DNA of 64,000 nucleotides from GCA-958296115 sp965222445. Lineage in GTDB: Bacteria; Chloroflexota; Dehalococcoidia; Lucifugimonadales; CAJWER01. This document shows positions 8,447 to 17,384 of the stretch, in pieces. Each line of letters opens with the position of its first letter. Position 1 is the first letter of the stretch. A program made the position numbers and the translations under genes. The notes under the pieces were generated by a model that was given only the letters and a program-made list of their open reading frames with translations, ran no database searches and was not told the DNA's origin. Location: contig CBDCTY010000002.1 in assembly GCA_965222445.1 (NCBI GenBank), positions 2,790,001 to 2,854,000 on the forward strand. The letters run 5' to 3'.

Positions 8447-9631
8447 TTGGCGGGGACGAGGTTGAGCTTGGCGCGTGGCATACTCAGGTTCGCACGTCGC
8501 GCTCTAGTCGCGCTGGCTGTCGTAGTCGTTGTCCTGATCCTTCTCGTCGTACTGACGCCCCAGGGCAGGGCAGCCTTCCGCGCGGCGCTCTTCATACCCG
8601 AAGTGCTACCCGACCTTGCGGTCAAGCCCCAGTCGTGGTTCTCCCGCGAACCCGTGCTGGAGGAGGTCGTGTTCGACACTGCATCGGGCCCTAGCGTTGC
8701 GGACATCTACAGGCCCGGAGGCGACGGGAAGTATGGTGGGGTAGTCTTCTTCCAGGGGGTAGTACCCGGCGGGCGCTACGACCCCAGGATCGTCGCCCTC
8801 GGCGAGGGGCTGGCACGCTCGGGCATGGTCGTCATGATCCCCTGGTCCGAGACGCAGGAGACCCACCGCATCGTCGTCGACGACATCGATGTGCTCGTCC
8901 GGGCTTTCCAGCACCTCCGCACGCTCGACTTCGTCGACCCGGACCGCGTGGGCATGGGCGGGATATGCGTGGGCGCCTCTATTGCCATGGTCGCCGCCCA
9001 GGACGAGCGGATACGAAGCGACGTGAGCTTCGTCAACTCCTTCGCAGGCTACTATGATGCGGCGGACTTCGCGAAGGCCATCGGGAGCAGGAGCCGCTTC
9101 GATGAAGGCTACACCTCCCCGTGGGAGCCCGACAAGCTCACCTACGGAGTCTTCCGCGACCACCTCATCGAGGGCGTAGAGTCCGATGATGACCGCCGCC
9201 TGCTCACCCGGGCCTTCGTCGAAGGCGCTGGGGCTGATGGCGACCTAGAGCAGATGGCCCCCGACGCGCGGGCCGTCTACAGGCTGCTGGAGGGTGTGCC
9301 CCACGAAGAGGTCGACGAAGTCGTCGCCGACCTCTCTCCGGTCACTGCCGCCTTCTTCCGGACCATCTCGCCAAGTACACGCATCGACAAGCTGGAGGCG
9401 CGGGTGCTCATCATGCACGATACTGCCGACAAGCTGGTCCCTTCGGAGGAGTCGAGGAGGCTGGCCGCTGCCCTCGACGAGGAGAACGTCTATCACACGG
9501 AGTTCTCCCTCTTCCAGCGCCAGATCCAGGTACACGTGGGCGACTCCGACGACGTGGGGCCTTGGGACTATGTGCGTGAGGCCTCGAAGCTATACATGCA
9601 CATGTACAACATCATGCGCATAGTCGATTGA
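8447..9631 (+). CDS. Membrane-anchored alpha/beta hydrolase, dienelactone-hydrolase-like
   Basis: The 394-residue protein has a basic N-terminus and one membrane helix (ALVALAVVVVVLILLVVL, about residues 20-40), then an alpha/beta-hydrolase domain. The nucleophile elbow reads GGICVGAS, so the nucleophile is Cys, as in dienelactone hydrolases. An acid follows in HDTADKLVP, and a late His in VHVGDSDD. Helical insertions sit between nucleophile and acid. The catalytic domain is probably outside the cytoplasm. The start is uncertain: TTG at 8447 abuts the previous stop, and in-frame TTG codons lie at 8462 and 8468 after a GGGGACGAGG stretch. Confidence 0.8.
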   Translation: MAGTRLSLARGILRFARRALVALAVVVVVLILLVVLTPQGRAAFRAALFIPEVLPDLAVKPQSWFSREPVLEEVVFDTASGPSVADIYRPGGDGKYGGVVFFQGVVPGGRYDPRIVALGEGLARSGMVVMIPWSETQETHRIVVDDIDVLVRAFQHLRTLDFVDPDRVGMGGICVGASIAMVAAQDERIRSDVSFVNSFAGYYDAADFAKAIGSRSRFDEGYTSPWEPDKLTYGVFRDHLIEGVESDDDRRLLTRAFVEGAGADGDLEQMAPDARAVYRLLEGVPHEEVDEVVADLSPVTAAFFRTISPSTRIDKLEARVLIMHDTADKLVPSEESRRLAAALDEENVYHTEFSLFQRQIQVHVGDSDDVGPWDYVREASKLYMHMYNIMRIVD

Positions 9632-9665
9632 CCGCCCGGCTCGCCTGCCGCTACACTCGGCGGCG

Positions 9666-11141
9666 ATGACCGTCTCCCTCGGCCCATCGCGGCGTGTGGT
9701 CGCGAGCGCCCACTACAAGTGGCTGGCATACGGCGCCATAGCGACGGGGATATTCCTGACCGTGATGGACCAGTCCGGCGTCAACCTCGCGGTCCCGCGC
9801 ATTGCCGAGCGGTTCGTTCTCGACATTCCCACGGCCCAGTGGATCGTGCTCGGCTACGTTTTAAGCACCAGCGCACTGCTGCTGCCGATGGGACGGGTCT
9901 CGGACATCCTAGGACGCGAGCGCGTGTTCATGTCCGGCCTCCTAGGATTCATAGCTTTGGGAGCCCTGGACGGCGCTTCCCAGAGCTTCCAGGCGTTGAT
10001 CGCGGCCAAGGTGCTGCAGGGTGTGGCCGCCGCCGCCATCCAGGCGAACGGGATGGCGATGATCATGGACGTCTTCCCAAGGTCGGACCGCGGCCAGGCC
10101 ATCGGCATGTACATGACTATCATCGGCACCGGGTCCGTTACCGGGCCCATTGCCGGAGGGTTGCTGGTCAGCGCTTTCGGCTGGCGGGCGGTATTCTTCG
10201 CGGGTGTCCCGGTCGGGCTCATAGCCTTCCTGGCGGCGGCGTTGGTCCTGCAGCGCACCAGGCCGGTTCGGGAGACCGGGACCTGGCGCAGCTCCTTCGA
10301 CTGGGCGGGCGCAGGCCTCTCCTCGGCGGCGCTGGTCTCCTTCCTGCTGGCCATGACCAACGCTTACAGGCTCGGATGGTCGTCGCCGCAGGTCGTGGCA
10401 GGGCTCGCTCTTGCCGTAGTCCTGCTCGCCTCCTTCGTCTTCTGGGAGAGGCGCACGCGGCAGCCGATGCTGGACATGGGCCTGTTCGGCAGCGGCCTAT
10501 TCTCATTCGGAGTATCGGCGCGCGCTCTGTCCTTCCTGGCGAGCTCGTCGGTCTACTTTCTCATGCCGTTCTTCCTCATACAGGTCCTCGGCCATTCGGC
10601 CCGAGACGCCGGCCTGATGATGCTGCCGGGTTCCCTGCTCATGGCGACCATGGGCCCCATCAGCGGCAGGCTGTCAGACAGCATCGGCACGCGGTGGCTG
10701 GCCGCGGCAGGCATGGCCTTGTCCTGCTCGGCGATGCTGGTATTCTCTAGGATGGGCGTGGACTCGCCGCCGATTCACGTCATGGCCGGGATGGCCCTGG
10801 CGGGCGCAGGCATGGGGACCTTTTCGTCGACGAACACGAGCGCTATCACCGTGGGCCTTGGTCGCGAGCGGTACGGGATCGTGTCCGCGTTCCTCAACGT
10901 TACGCGCACGGCCTCGAACGTGACGGGCATCGCCATCGCCACGACCATCGTAGCGTTCACCATGGCCTCGTTGGGCTATGAGCCCAGCCTTGCGGCGGTA
11001 TCGGAGAGCGGCGGGCAGGGCCTCAGGGAGGCTTTCGTGGCCGGTATACACAGGGTCTACCTGGTCGCTGCCGGCCTTGCGGTTGCCGCGATGGTGCTGT
11101 CCGTGGTGAGGGGCGAGTCGAGGGTAAGGGCAGCGGACTAG
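9666..11141 (+). CDS. MFS multidrug efflux transporter, DHA2 (EmrB/QacA) family
   Basis: The 491-residue protein is very hydrophobic, with about 14 membrane helices, as expected for DHA2 drug:proton antiporters. The loop 2-3 signature GRVSDILGRERVF is present. The motif C-like antiporter helix reads IIGTGSVTGPIAGGLLVSAFGWRAVFF, the typical EmrB/QacA form. The first helix carries the conserved Asp in VMDQSGVNLAVPRI. It is the last gene of the run from 6780 and may export a product of those enzymes; this is inference. It ends in a 4-base overlap with the convergent gene. Confidence 0.9.
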   Translation: MTVSLGPSRRVVASAHYKWLAYGAIATGIFLTVMDQSGVNLAVPRIAERFVLDIPTAQWIVLGYVLSTSALLLPMGRVSDILGRERVFMSGLLGFIALGALDGASQSFQALIAAKVLQGVAAAAIQANGMAMIMDVFPRSDRGQAIGMYMTIIGTGSVTGPIAGGLLVSAFGWRAVFFAGVPVGLIAFLAAALVLQRTRPVRETGTWRSSFDWAGAGLSSAALVSFLLAMTNAYRLGWSSPQVVAGLALAVVLLASFVFWERRTRQPMLDMGLFGSGLFSFGVSARALSFLASSSVYFLMPFFLIQVLGHSARDAGLMMLPGSLLMATMGPISGRLSDSIGTRWLAAAGMALSCSAMLVFSRMGVDSPPIHVMAGMALAGAGMGTFSSTNTSAITVGLGRERYGIVSAFLNVTRTASNVTGIAIATTIVAFTMASLGYEPSLAAVSESGGQGLREAFVAGIHRVYLVAAGLAVAAMVLSVVRGESRVRAAD

Positions 11142-12550
11142 GGCGAGGAACCCAGAGCTATCACGACCAGCCCTGCCTCGTGGCCTGGGCCGTGGCAGTC
11201 ATCGTACCTGGTCAGCAGGTGCTCTCTGCAGCCCAGTATCCTCTCTGCCGCGTCCTCGTGGGCGGCGGTAAACTGCTGTCCGATTTCGCTGTCTAGGCTC
11301 CACTCCGGGTTTACGACGCATTCGACGCCCGCCTCGCCCGCGGCCGTGACGTACTGCCTTCGAAGCCGTTCGAGGTTGCGATCACTCCGATAGACGATCG
11401 GCGCGACCATGAATCCATCAGAGATATACAGGCCCAGCTCGTTGTCGAAGACCTGCACCAGGTCCACGTCCGGTATCCATCCCTCCATGGCGAAGTAGAG
11501 GTCTTCGGGTATGTCCTGGGATACCCTGTGGTAGTAGAAATCCTCCGGCCTCAGGGCCATCTTGACGCTCACCAGTTGCTTGTCGTCGTAGCCCAGAAGA
11601 CGCTCCGCGGCCTCGTCCCGCTCGAACAGGAAGGGAATGTTCCCGTTTGTGGCGTCGACCAAAGCCGTCTCTCCGTCGATGTTGTAGAGCAGGGCGGCGT
11701 GCTGCCAGTAGCGCATGTGCCGCTTCGAGAACCTGAAGTCGAAGGTCGTAAGCATCTCGCGGAGCTGCGCCTCCGGCACCGGCCCGGGCACGTCGGGGCC
11801 CGCTATGAGGTACTCGGACTCGATGCCGTAGTGGTCGGTGACGAATTTGAGCGCCTGGACCTTCTCGGAACAGATGCCGCCCGCGCCCTCGATGATGTTC
11901 CGCACCGTCTCGTCGCCCGTCTTGTATGTCAACTTGCGGCCCACGAACCGGGAGTAGTTTTCGAAGTCGCTCTCCCATATCCTGCGGGCGACGGCCTCCA
12001 CGAGCCTCATCTTCTGCAGCGGGGAATCGAGCTGCAGCACGGCCTCGGCTTTGGCAGGGCCGTAACGCGTGCCCAGGCAGGCCAGCACGAAACCGGCGTA
12101 GTCGTCCTCATGCCGCTCCCAGCGCCTGCGGTGGAAGCCGCGCCAGTTCCGGTCGTAGCCGACGCTCTCGCGGTCTATCTCGATGTCGAACAGGAGCACG
12201 CCCCTGCCGTCTGAGGTCATGTGAACACCGGCCGGTGCGTTGCCGAGCTCCAGCTGGCGGCCGTTCTGCCGGAGAATTAGCCCCGGGTACATGTCTCCCA
12301 GGCTGCCGTCGTCCGAGCAGCGGTAGACGTAGTCCTGTATCGCGTAGAGAGCCTCGGCCGAGTCCGCAGTCATGCGCCGCTCGGCCAGCAGTGCTTCGAC
12401 ATCGGGGGCCTTCACATACCGGTCAAGCAGGTCGCCGACCGCCAGCAGGCTCTCCGCAGGCTCGATGCGGACGGCCATATACCGACCGGTCACTAGGTCG
12501 GTGATGCGGAGCAGGGTGTTTTGTGTATGCGCTGCTATGAGCCCACTCAC
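11138..12550 (-). CDS. Hypothetical protein with transglutaminase-like Cys-His-Asp signature
   Basis: The family is not recognised with certainty. In the middle of about 470 residues, GAGGICSEKVQALKFV, then YWQHAALLY, then DGETALVDATNGN reproduce the Cys, His and Asp of the transglutaminase/papain-like fold in correct order and spacing. The flanking domains are not recognised. The downstream half is acidic with many aromatics and no signal peptide. The frame is open up to 12679, but that would overlap the upstream gene by 82 bases. GTG at 12550 avoids the overlap; ATG at 12478 is another option. Probably co-transcribed behind the hydroxyacid dehydrogenase. Confidence 0.65.
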   Translation of the reverse strand: MSGLIAAHTQNTLLRITDLVTGRYMAVRIEPAESLLAVGDLLDRYVKAPDVEALLAERRMTADSAEALYAIQDYVYRCSDDGSLGDMYPGLILRQNGRQLELGNAPAGVHMTSDGRGVLLFDIEIDRESVGYDRNWRGFHRRRWERHEDDYAGFVLACLGTRYGPAKAEAVLQLDSPLQKMRLVEAVARRIWESDFENYSRFVGRKLTYKTGDETVRNIIEGAGGICSEKVQALKFVTDHYGIESEYLIAGPDVPGPVPEAQLREMLTTFDFRFSKRHMRYWQHAALLYNIDGETALVDATNGNIPFLFERDEAAERLLGYDDKQLVSVKMALRPEDFYYHRVSQDIPEDLYFAMEGWIPDVDLVQVFDNELGLYISDGFMVAPIVYRSDRNLERLRRQYVTAAGEAGVECVVNPEWSLDSEIGQQFTAAHEDAAERILGCREHLLTRYDDCHGPGHEAGLVVIALGSSP

Positions 12551-12597
12551 CCGGACGGGATGTGACCCTGCGGACCTAAGGACGTGGACCGCGGCCG

Positions 12598-13638
12598 CTA
12601 CCTGGCGGGGCCCCGCTCCATCGAGTATGGCTGCCAGCGGCGCAGGTCGGTCTTTCCCAGAACGGTGGGGTTCACGCAAGCCATGGGCCAGCGGCCTGAC
12701 AGTACGAGGGCTATCTCCTCCGCCACGCGCCGTCGCTTGCGAGGGTCGAACCTAGCCGACGCCGACGCCACGTGAGGTGTGATGGTGACGTTCTCCATGT
12801 GGAGCAGGGGGTTTTCAGGGTCGGGCGGCTCCTGCTCCAGCACGTCGAGGCCGGCCGCGTCTATCCAGCCCTCTTCCAGGGCGCGGATCAGCGCAGCCTC
12901 GTCGACGGTGGACCCGCGCCCATTGTTGATGAACAGCGAGTGTGGCTTCATGAGCCGGAAGTGCTCCTCGCCCAGCATCTTGCCGGTCTCCGGCGTGCCG
13001 GGCGCGTGCATCGAAACGATGTCGGAGCGTTGAAGCAGCTCGGTCAGCCCGACCGGCTCCACGCCGTAGGAGGACATCACCAGCTCCTCGACGTAGGGGT
13101 CGTGCGCGAGTATCTGGAATCCGAACGGGGCCGCCCTCTTTGCCACGGCCCGCGCCACGTGGCCGAACGAGATCAGGCCCAGGGTCTGGCCGATCAGCCT
13201 CGGGAACCTGTACAGGTACGGCCTGCCTTCCGACCACCGGCCGTCTCGCGACATCTCGTCCATCAACGTAATGCGCCTGTACGTAGCCAGCATCAGAGCC
13301 AGAGTATGGTCGGCAACCTCCTCAATGAAGGTGTCCGGGACGTTGGTGACCGGGATGCCCTTTCTCGTCGCGGCGTCCACATCCACACCGTCCGTGCCGA
13401 CGCTTCCAACTGCGATTATTCTGCAGGCCTCCAGCCCGTCTATGACGTCGCTGGTGAGCTTTCGGCCTGAGATGATGGCGTCGGCGTCCCTGGCCTGTGC
13501 CACGTACTCGGCGTCCGAGTCCGCGTCTACCACGACGATCTCCGCGCCGATGCCCTTCAACGTCTCCATCTCCAACTCGTAGGACGAGCTCCAAGCGCTG
13601 CCGGGCAGCTTGGATGCAACAACCTTGAATTTTGCCAA
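12598..13638 (-). CDS. D-isomer 2-hydroxyacid dehydrogenase, NAD-binding
   Basis: This 346-residue cytoplasmic enzyme of the D-2-hydroxyacid dehydrogenase family reduces 2-oxoacids with NAD(P)H. The catalytic residues are visible: Arg in NNGRGSTVDEAAL, Glu in GLDVLEQEPPDPENPLL and His in ITPHVASASA. The nucleotide-binding loop reads LGLISFGHVARAVAKRA, so the usual GxGxxG is changed to GLISFG, as in the CtBP-like/SerA-related branch. There is no ACT domain, so it is not a full SerA. The C-terminus has about 18 extra residues after the usual end. Substrate unknown. Confidence 0.88.
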   Translation of the reverse strand: MAKFKVVASKLPGSAWSSSYELEMETLKGIGAEIVVVDADSDAEYVAQARDADAIISGRKLTSDVIDGLEACRIIAVGSVGTDGVDVDAATRKGIPVTNVPDTFIEEVADHTLALMLATYRRITLMDEMSRDGRWSEGRPYLYRFPRLIGQTLGLISFGHVARAVAKRAAPFGFQILAHDPYVEELVMSSYGVEPVGLTELLQRSDIVSMHAPGTPETGKMLGEEHFRLMKPHSLFINNGRGSTVDEAALIRALEEGWIDAAGLDVLEQEPPDPENPLLHMENVTITPHVASASARFDPRKRRRVAEEIALVLSGRWPMACVNPTVLGKTDLRRWQPYSMERGPAR

Positions 13639-13910
13639 GTCTCTACCCCCTCGAATCGGTCGTAATCACGGAGCATAGCATATGGGAAGCCGTCTCCATG
13701 TGTCCAGTTTGGCCACACACGTGAGTCTCTCCTAGTGTTCCGACATGGGCATGATTGAGCCTTGCCGGCCGCTTTCCTTCTACCCCATCCATGCAGTGAA
13801 GAGGGCCGCCATATTGGCAGGACATGTTCCTGCATGGGATGGCCTGCAACGGAGAATAGGGCGGTGACGCCCGTCGTGGTGCTGTGCTAGGCTTCGAATG
13901 GTGTGACTAA

Positions 13911-14010
13911 TACCAAGTCACCGTGATGCCGCCGTATATGTGCGGCCAGGGAGTGGGTTCCCGCCTTCGCGGGAATGACGGATTTACGGCGCGCTCAAAA
14001 TAAATTGGTA
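13911..14010 (+). mobile_element. Element family 2 (MITE-like), 100-bp short copy
   Basis: The sequence begins TACCAAGTCACCGTGATG and ends AATTGGTA, with short terminal inverted repeats (TACCAA/TTGGTA) flanked by TAA on both sides, compatible with insertion into a TA target. The centre holds the palindrome TTCCCGC-CTTC-GCGGGAA (13948-13965). Apart from one 23-bp segment it is nearly identical to 45016-45138. There is no coding capacity. The gap 13639-13910 to its left shows no gene. Confidence 0.8.
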
Positions 14011-14014
14011 TAAT
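14009..14014 (+). promoter_or_regulatory. TATAAT -10 box formed at the end of element family 2
   Basis: A perfect TATAAT spans the right end of the element (its last TA) and the flanking TAAT. The ATG of the dehydratase lies 17 bases further on. No good -35 box lies 16-18 bases upstream (only TTACGG nearby), so the promoter would rely on the -10 box. Transcription would start about ten bases before the ATG. Confidence 0.5.
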
Positions 14015-14031
14015 ACAATGGAAAGCCGGCC

Positions 14032-15018
14032 ATGACGACAACAGGCATTTTGCAGCGAGTACCAATCGACGACGTGCGAGCCGCGCAGGACCGTATTGGG
14101 GACGTGACGCTACGGACGCCGCTGGTACGCCTCAACCTCGACGACTCGGAGTCTCGGGGAAACGAGGTGTACCTGAAGCTGGAGAACCTCCAACCCAGCG
14201 GCGCGTTCAAGCTGCGGGGTGCTGTCAACGCCATCAGGCTCACCGACGAGGCGCAGCTGGAGCGCGGCGTCTGGACCGCAAGCTCGGGCAACATGGCCCT
14301 GGCGGTAGCGTGGGCGGCGCGGTACTTCGGGCTCAAGTGCGTCTGCGTCGTGGCGGACGTCTCGCCCGACGCCAAGCTCGACGCGATTCGCGAACTCGGT
14401 GCGGCCATCGTCAAGGTGCCGTGGCTGGAGGTGCTGGAGATATGCCGGGTCCATCACCGTGACGGTATGGACGGCCTTTTCCTGCATCCATTCAGCGATC
14501 CGAAGGTCATGGCCGGCAACGCGACTGTCGGCCTGGAGATCGTCGAAGACCTGCCGGACGTGGACGCGGTGCTCGTGCCGTATGGGGGAGGGGGCTTTGC
14601 CGTCAGCGTAGCCTCGGCGGTCAAGGCGCTCAGGCCCGGCGCGCGTGTCTACGCCGCCGAGGTTGAGGCAGGCCCGGCCTTTGCGGCGTCTCTGGCTGCG
14701 GGCAAGCCGACGGAGGTAGAGCATCCGGCCACCTTCGTAAGCGGAATCGGCTCGCCCTTCGTGTTCGAGGACGTGTGGCCCCTGGCCAGGGTGATACTGG
14801 ACGGCTCCGTCGTGTCGACGCTGGAGGAGACTGCGAGCGCCGTCAGACTCGTTGCGCAGAGGGCCCGCGTCGTGGCCGAGGGCGCTGGAGCGTCGTCGGT
14901 CGCGGGCGCGCTGTCGGGCGGGGCAGGCGAGGGGAAGATCGCCTGCGTGCTGTCGGGGGGCAACATAGACGCCGAGAAGCTCGCCGAAATCCTCCGCGGC
15001 GGCGTCCCCGGACACTAG
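14032..15018 (+). CDS. PLP-dependent threonine/serine dehydratase family (paralogue 1)
   Basis: The 328-residue protein is a fold-type II PLP enzyme related to threonine dehydratase and serine racemase. The Schiff-base Lys60 lies in SGAFKLRGAVNA, the substrate loop is SSGNMALAVAWAA, and the phosphate-binding loop is GGGGFAVS near 183-190. There is no C-terminal ACT domain, so it is not a feedback-regulated IlvA. The likely reaction is deamination or racemisation of a hydroxy amino acid. The next gene, 8 bases away, is a clear tandem paralogue. The start is supported by GGAAAG upstream and by the promoter at the element end. Confidence 0.85.
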   Translation: MTTTGILQRVPIDDVRAAQDRIGDVTLRTPLVRLNLDDSESRGNEVYLKLENLQPSGAFKLRGAVNAIRLTDEAQLERGVWTASSGNMALAVAWAARYFGLKCVCVVADVSPDAKLDAIRELGAAIVKVPWLEVLEICRVHHRDGMDGLFLHPFSDPKVMAGNATVGLEIVEDLPDVDAVLVPYGGGGFAVSVASAVKALRPGARVYAAEVEAGPAFAASLAAGKPTEVEHPATFVSGIGSPFVFEDVWPLARVILDGSVVSTLEETASAVRLVAQRARVVAEGAGASSVAGALSGGAGEGKIACVLSGGNIDAEKLAEILRGGVPGH

Positions 15019-15026
15019 CCAAGCCT

Positions 15027-15998
15027 GTGCCGGCACCCATTCGCCACGAACCCGTGTCCCCGGACGACGCAAGGGCCGCACAGCGGCGCATCGCAGGCAG
15101 GGTCGCGCGCACGCCCATCGTGCGGCTCAACGTCGACTCGGCTCCGGCGGAGATATTCCTGAAGCTCGAGAATCTCCAGCCCGTGGGGTCCTTCAAGCTC
15201 CGCGGGGTCACCAACGCGGTGCTCCAGGTCCCCCAAGCTGATCTGGCCGAAGGCGTATGGACGGTAAGCGCAGGCAACACGGCCCAGGCTCTGGCGTGGG
15301 CGGCGCGCGAGCTTGGGGTAGCCATGACCGCAGTCGTCCCGGACAACGCCCCGGAGACCAAGCTGGCTAACATCGAACGCCTCGGCGGTAGCTACGTGAG
15401 GGCTCCCTTCGAGGATTTTGCACGTGTGTTTGCCACTCGCTCGTACCCCGGGGTGAGCGGCCGCTTCATCCACCCCTTCAGCGATCCATCGGTGATGGCG
15501 GGCAACGCTACCATCGGCCTGGAGATACTCGAAGACCTGCCCGATGTCGACTCGGTAGTGGCTGCCTACGGTGGTGGAGGCCTTTGCTGCGGGGTCGCTC
15601 CCGCCATCAGGTCCGCCAAGCCCGACGCCAAGGTATACGCGGCGGAGGCGGTGACATCCGCACCCTTTGCGGCGGCTCTCGATGCGGGAGAGCCGACTAG
15701 GATCGACTATTCTCTCAGCTTTGTGGATGCCATCGGCTCGCCGATCGTGCAGCCGGAGATGTTCTCCCTGGCCCGGAGTCTGCTTGACGGCTCCCTCGTA
15801 GTGGACCTGGAGCAGGCGGCGGAGGCCGTACGCCTCCTCGCGAGCCGGAACCGCGTGATCGCTGAGGGCGGCGGCGCTGTCCCGGTGGCTGCCGCGCTGG
15901 CGGGAATGGCGGGCAGCGGCAAGGTTGTGTGTGTGGTGTCGGGCGGCAACATCGATCCGGGCAGGCTTGCGGAGATCCTGGAGGGAGGTGTGCCATGA
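15027..15998 (+). CDS. PLP-dependent threonine/serine dehydratase family (paralogue 2)
   Basis: The 323-residue protein aligns end to end with the preceding gene: Lys57 in VGSFKLRGVTNA, SAGNTAQALAWAAREL, FIHPFSDPSVMAGNATIGLE, and the glycine loop GGGGLCCGVAPA. GTG at 15027 is chosen because it gives the same N-terminus as the paralogue and lies just after its stop. The two copies have diverged in substrate-loop residues (SSGNM versus SAGNT), so they may use different substrates or form a heteromer. The stop overlaps the aminotransferase start (ATGA). Confidence 0.83.
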   Translation: MPAPIRHEPVSPDDARAAQRRIAGRVARTPIVRLNVDSAPAEIFLKLENLQPVGSFKLRGVTNAVLQVPQADLAEGVWTVSAGNTAQALAWAARELGVAMTAVVPDNAPETKLANIERLGGSYVRAPFEDFARVFATRSYPGVSGRFIHPFSDPSVMAGNATIGLEILEDLPDVDSVVAAYGGGGLCCGVAPAIRSAKPDAKVYAAEAVTSAPFAAALDAGEPTRIDYSLSFVDAIGSPIVQPEMFSLARSLLDGSLVVDLEQAAEAVRLLASRNRVIAEGGGAVPVAAALAGMAGSGKVVCVVSGGNIDPGRLAEILEGGVP

Positions 15999-17251
15999 CA
16001 GAGTCCGACCTTGCCGTCAATGGCGGCCCTAGAGTTCGCGAGCGGCCCTGGCCGGACCGCCGCCGATTCGGGCCCGACGATAAAGCGGCAGTGGACGCGC
16101 TGTTCGACGAGAGCATCTCAACCGGCCGGCCCTTCCGATACGACGGGCCATCCGAAGAAGCCTTCTGCCGCGAGTTCGCGGAATTCATGGGCGGAGGATT
16201 CGTCGACGGTGTGAGCTCCGGCTCGACCGCCCTGTACGTCGCCCTGAAGGCCCTCGGCGTTGAGCCGTTTACGGAGGTCATAGTCGGCTGTCTGACCGAC
16301 CCCGGCGGGATGATGCCCATACCACTGTTGAACTGCATCCCGATGGTGGCGGACGTCGCCCCCGGCAGCCTCTCGCCGGGCCCTGACCAGATCGAGGAGC
16401 TGGTGACCCCCTACACGAGCGCCATAGTAGTTGCCCACATCGCCGGGTACCCGGCGGACGTGAAGGCCATCGCCGAGGTGGCACGCAGGCACGGCATACC
16501 TCTCGTCGAGGACTGCGCCCAATCCCACGGGGCGCAGTTGGACGGCAGGTACGTGGGCACGTTCGGACAGCTCGCGACTGTCTCCACCATGTGGGACAAG
16601 CACATGAACACGGGCGGGCAGGGCGGCGTGGTCTTCACCCGGGACGAGGACCTGTACCGGCGGTCGCGGCGAGCATCCGACCGGGGCAAGCCGTTCTTCC
16701 TGCCGGAGGGATCGACGAACGAAGCCGCATCCCTGAATCTGAATCTCAGCGACCTCGCAGGTGCGATCGGGCGCGTCCAGGTCGGCAAGCTGGCAGGGCA
16801 GGTGGAGCGCCGCCGCCAAGTGGTGAGTGCGCTGGAGGCCGGCATCGCAGACCTGGGACTGGAGTCGGTCACGGTCCTTCAACCCATACTAGGGGCAGTG
16901 CCGTCGTACTGGTGGCTGCCAGTCAGGGTAAACTCAGAGCAGTTTACCTGTGACAGAGGCACGTTCCTGCAGGCGCTCGCGGCGGAGGGGGTCCCGGCGA
17001 CCGGCATCGGATGGAGGCTCATGCCACACCGCATGGAGTGGTTCAGGCAGCGCCGTGTGTTCGGGACGAGCCGATACCCCTGGGCATCCGCGGACTACCG
17101 GGGCAACGGCGACCGAGAGTTCCATTGTCCCAACGCCGACGTCGTGATGGCCGACTACATGAAGCTGCCCGTACACGATGATTGGAGCGAAGCCGAGATA
17201 GGTGACGTGATTACGGCGCTGTCGAAGGTGGAGCGGGCCTTCATGCGCTGA
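15995..17251 (+). CDS. DegT/DnrJ/EryC1-family PLP aminotransferase
   Basis: The 418-residue protein is of the sugar-aminotransferase type. Visible marks are SSGSTALYVALKALG for cofactor phosphate binding, PLVEDCAQSHGAQ with the PLP-ring Asp, and the Schiff-base Lys202 in TMWDKHMNTGGQGG. The last is a variant of the usual SFxxxKxxxxGEGG, as in AHBA-synthase-like members. No nucleotide-sugar genes lie nearby, so a small-molecule or amino-acid substrate is as likely as a sugar. The ATG at 15995 follows GGAGGGAGG and overlaps the stop of the dehydratase, so the three genes form one operon. Confidence 0.85.
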   Translation: MTESDLAVNGGPRVRERPWPDRRRFGPDDKAAVDALFDESISTGRPFRYDGPSEEAFCREFAEFMGGGFVDGVSSGSTALYVALKALGVEPFTEVIVGCLTDPGGMMPIPLLNCIPMVADVAPGSLSPGPDQIEELVTPYTSAIVVAHIAGYPADVKAIAEVARRHGIPLVEDCAQSHGAQLDGRYVGTFGQLATVSTMWDKHMNTGGQGGVVFTRDEDLYRRSRRASDRGKPFFLPEGSTNEAASLNLNLSDLAGAIGRVQVGKLAGQVERRRQVVSALEAGIADLGLESVTVLQPILGAVPSYWWLPVRVNSEQFTCDRGTFLQALAAEGVPATGIGWRLMPHRMEWFRQRRVFGTSRYPWASADYRGNGDREFHCPNADVVMADYMKLPVHDDWSEAEIGDVITALSKVERAFMR

Positions 17252-17324
17252 GGCCGAGAATACCGGTGTACGACAATGACCCCTCGTAGTGATGGAGGAG
17301 ATGGATTTTGGCAGCGAAGGGCGA

Positions 17325-17352
17325 TTGACCGGCGCCCTTCCCGCGCTATAAT
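17325..17352 (+). promoter_or_regulatory. Sigma-70-type promoter for the PhyH gene
   Basis: TTGACC (17325-17330), a 16-base spacer and a perfect TATAAT (17347-17352) precede the dioxygenase gene. Transcription should start near 17359, leaving a short leader with an AGGAG site at 17374-17378. It is one of the strongest-looking promoters in the window and separates this gene from the dehydratase/aminotransferase operon. Confidence 0.75.
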
Positions 17353-17384
17353 CTCGCCGACGTACTTCATGTCAGGAGTTGGGG

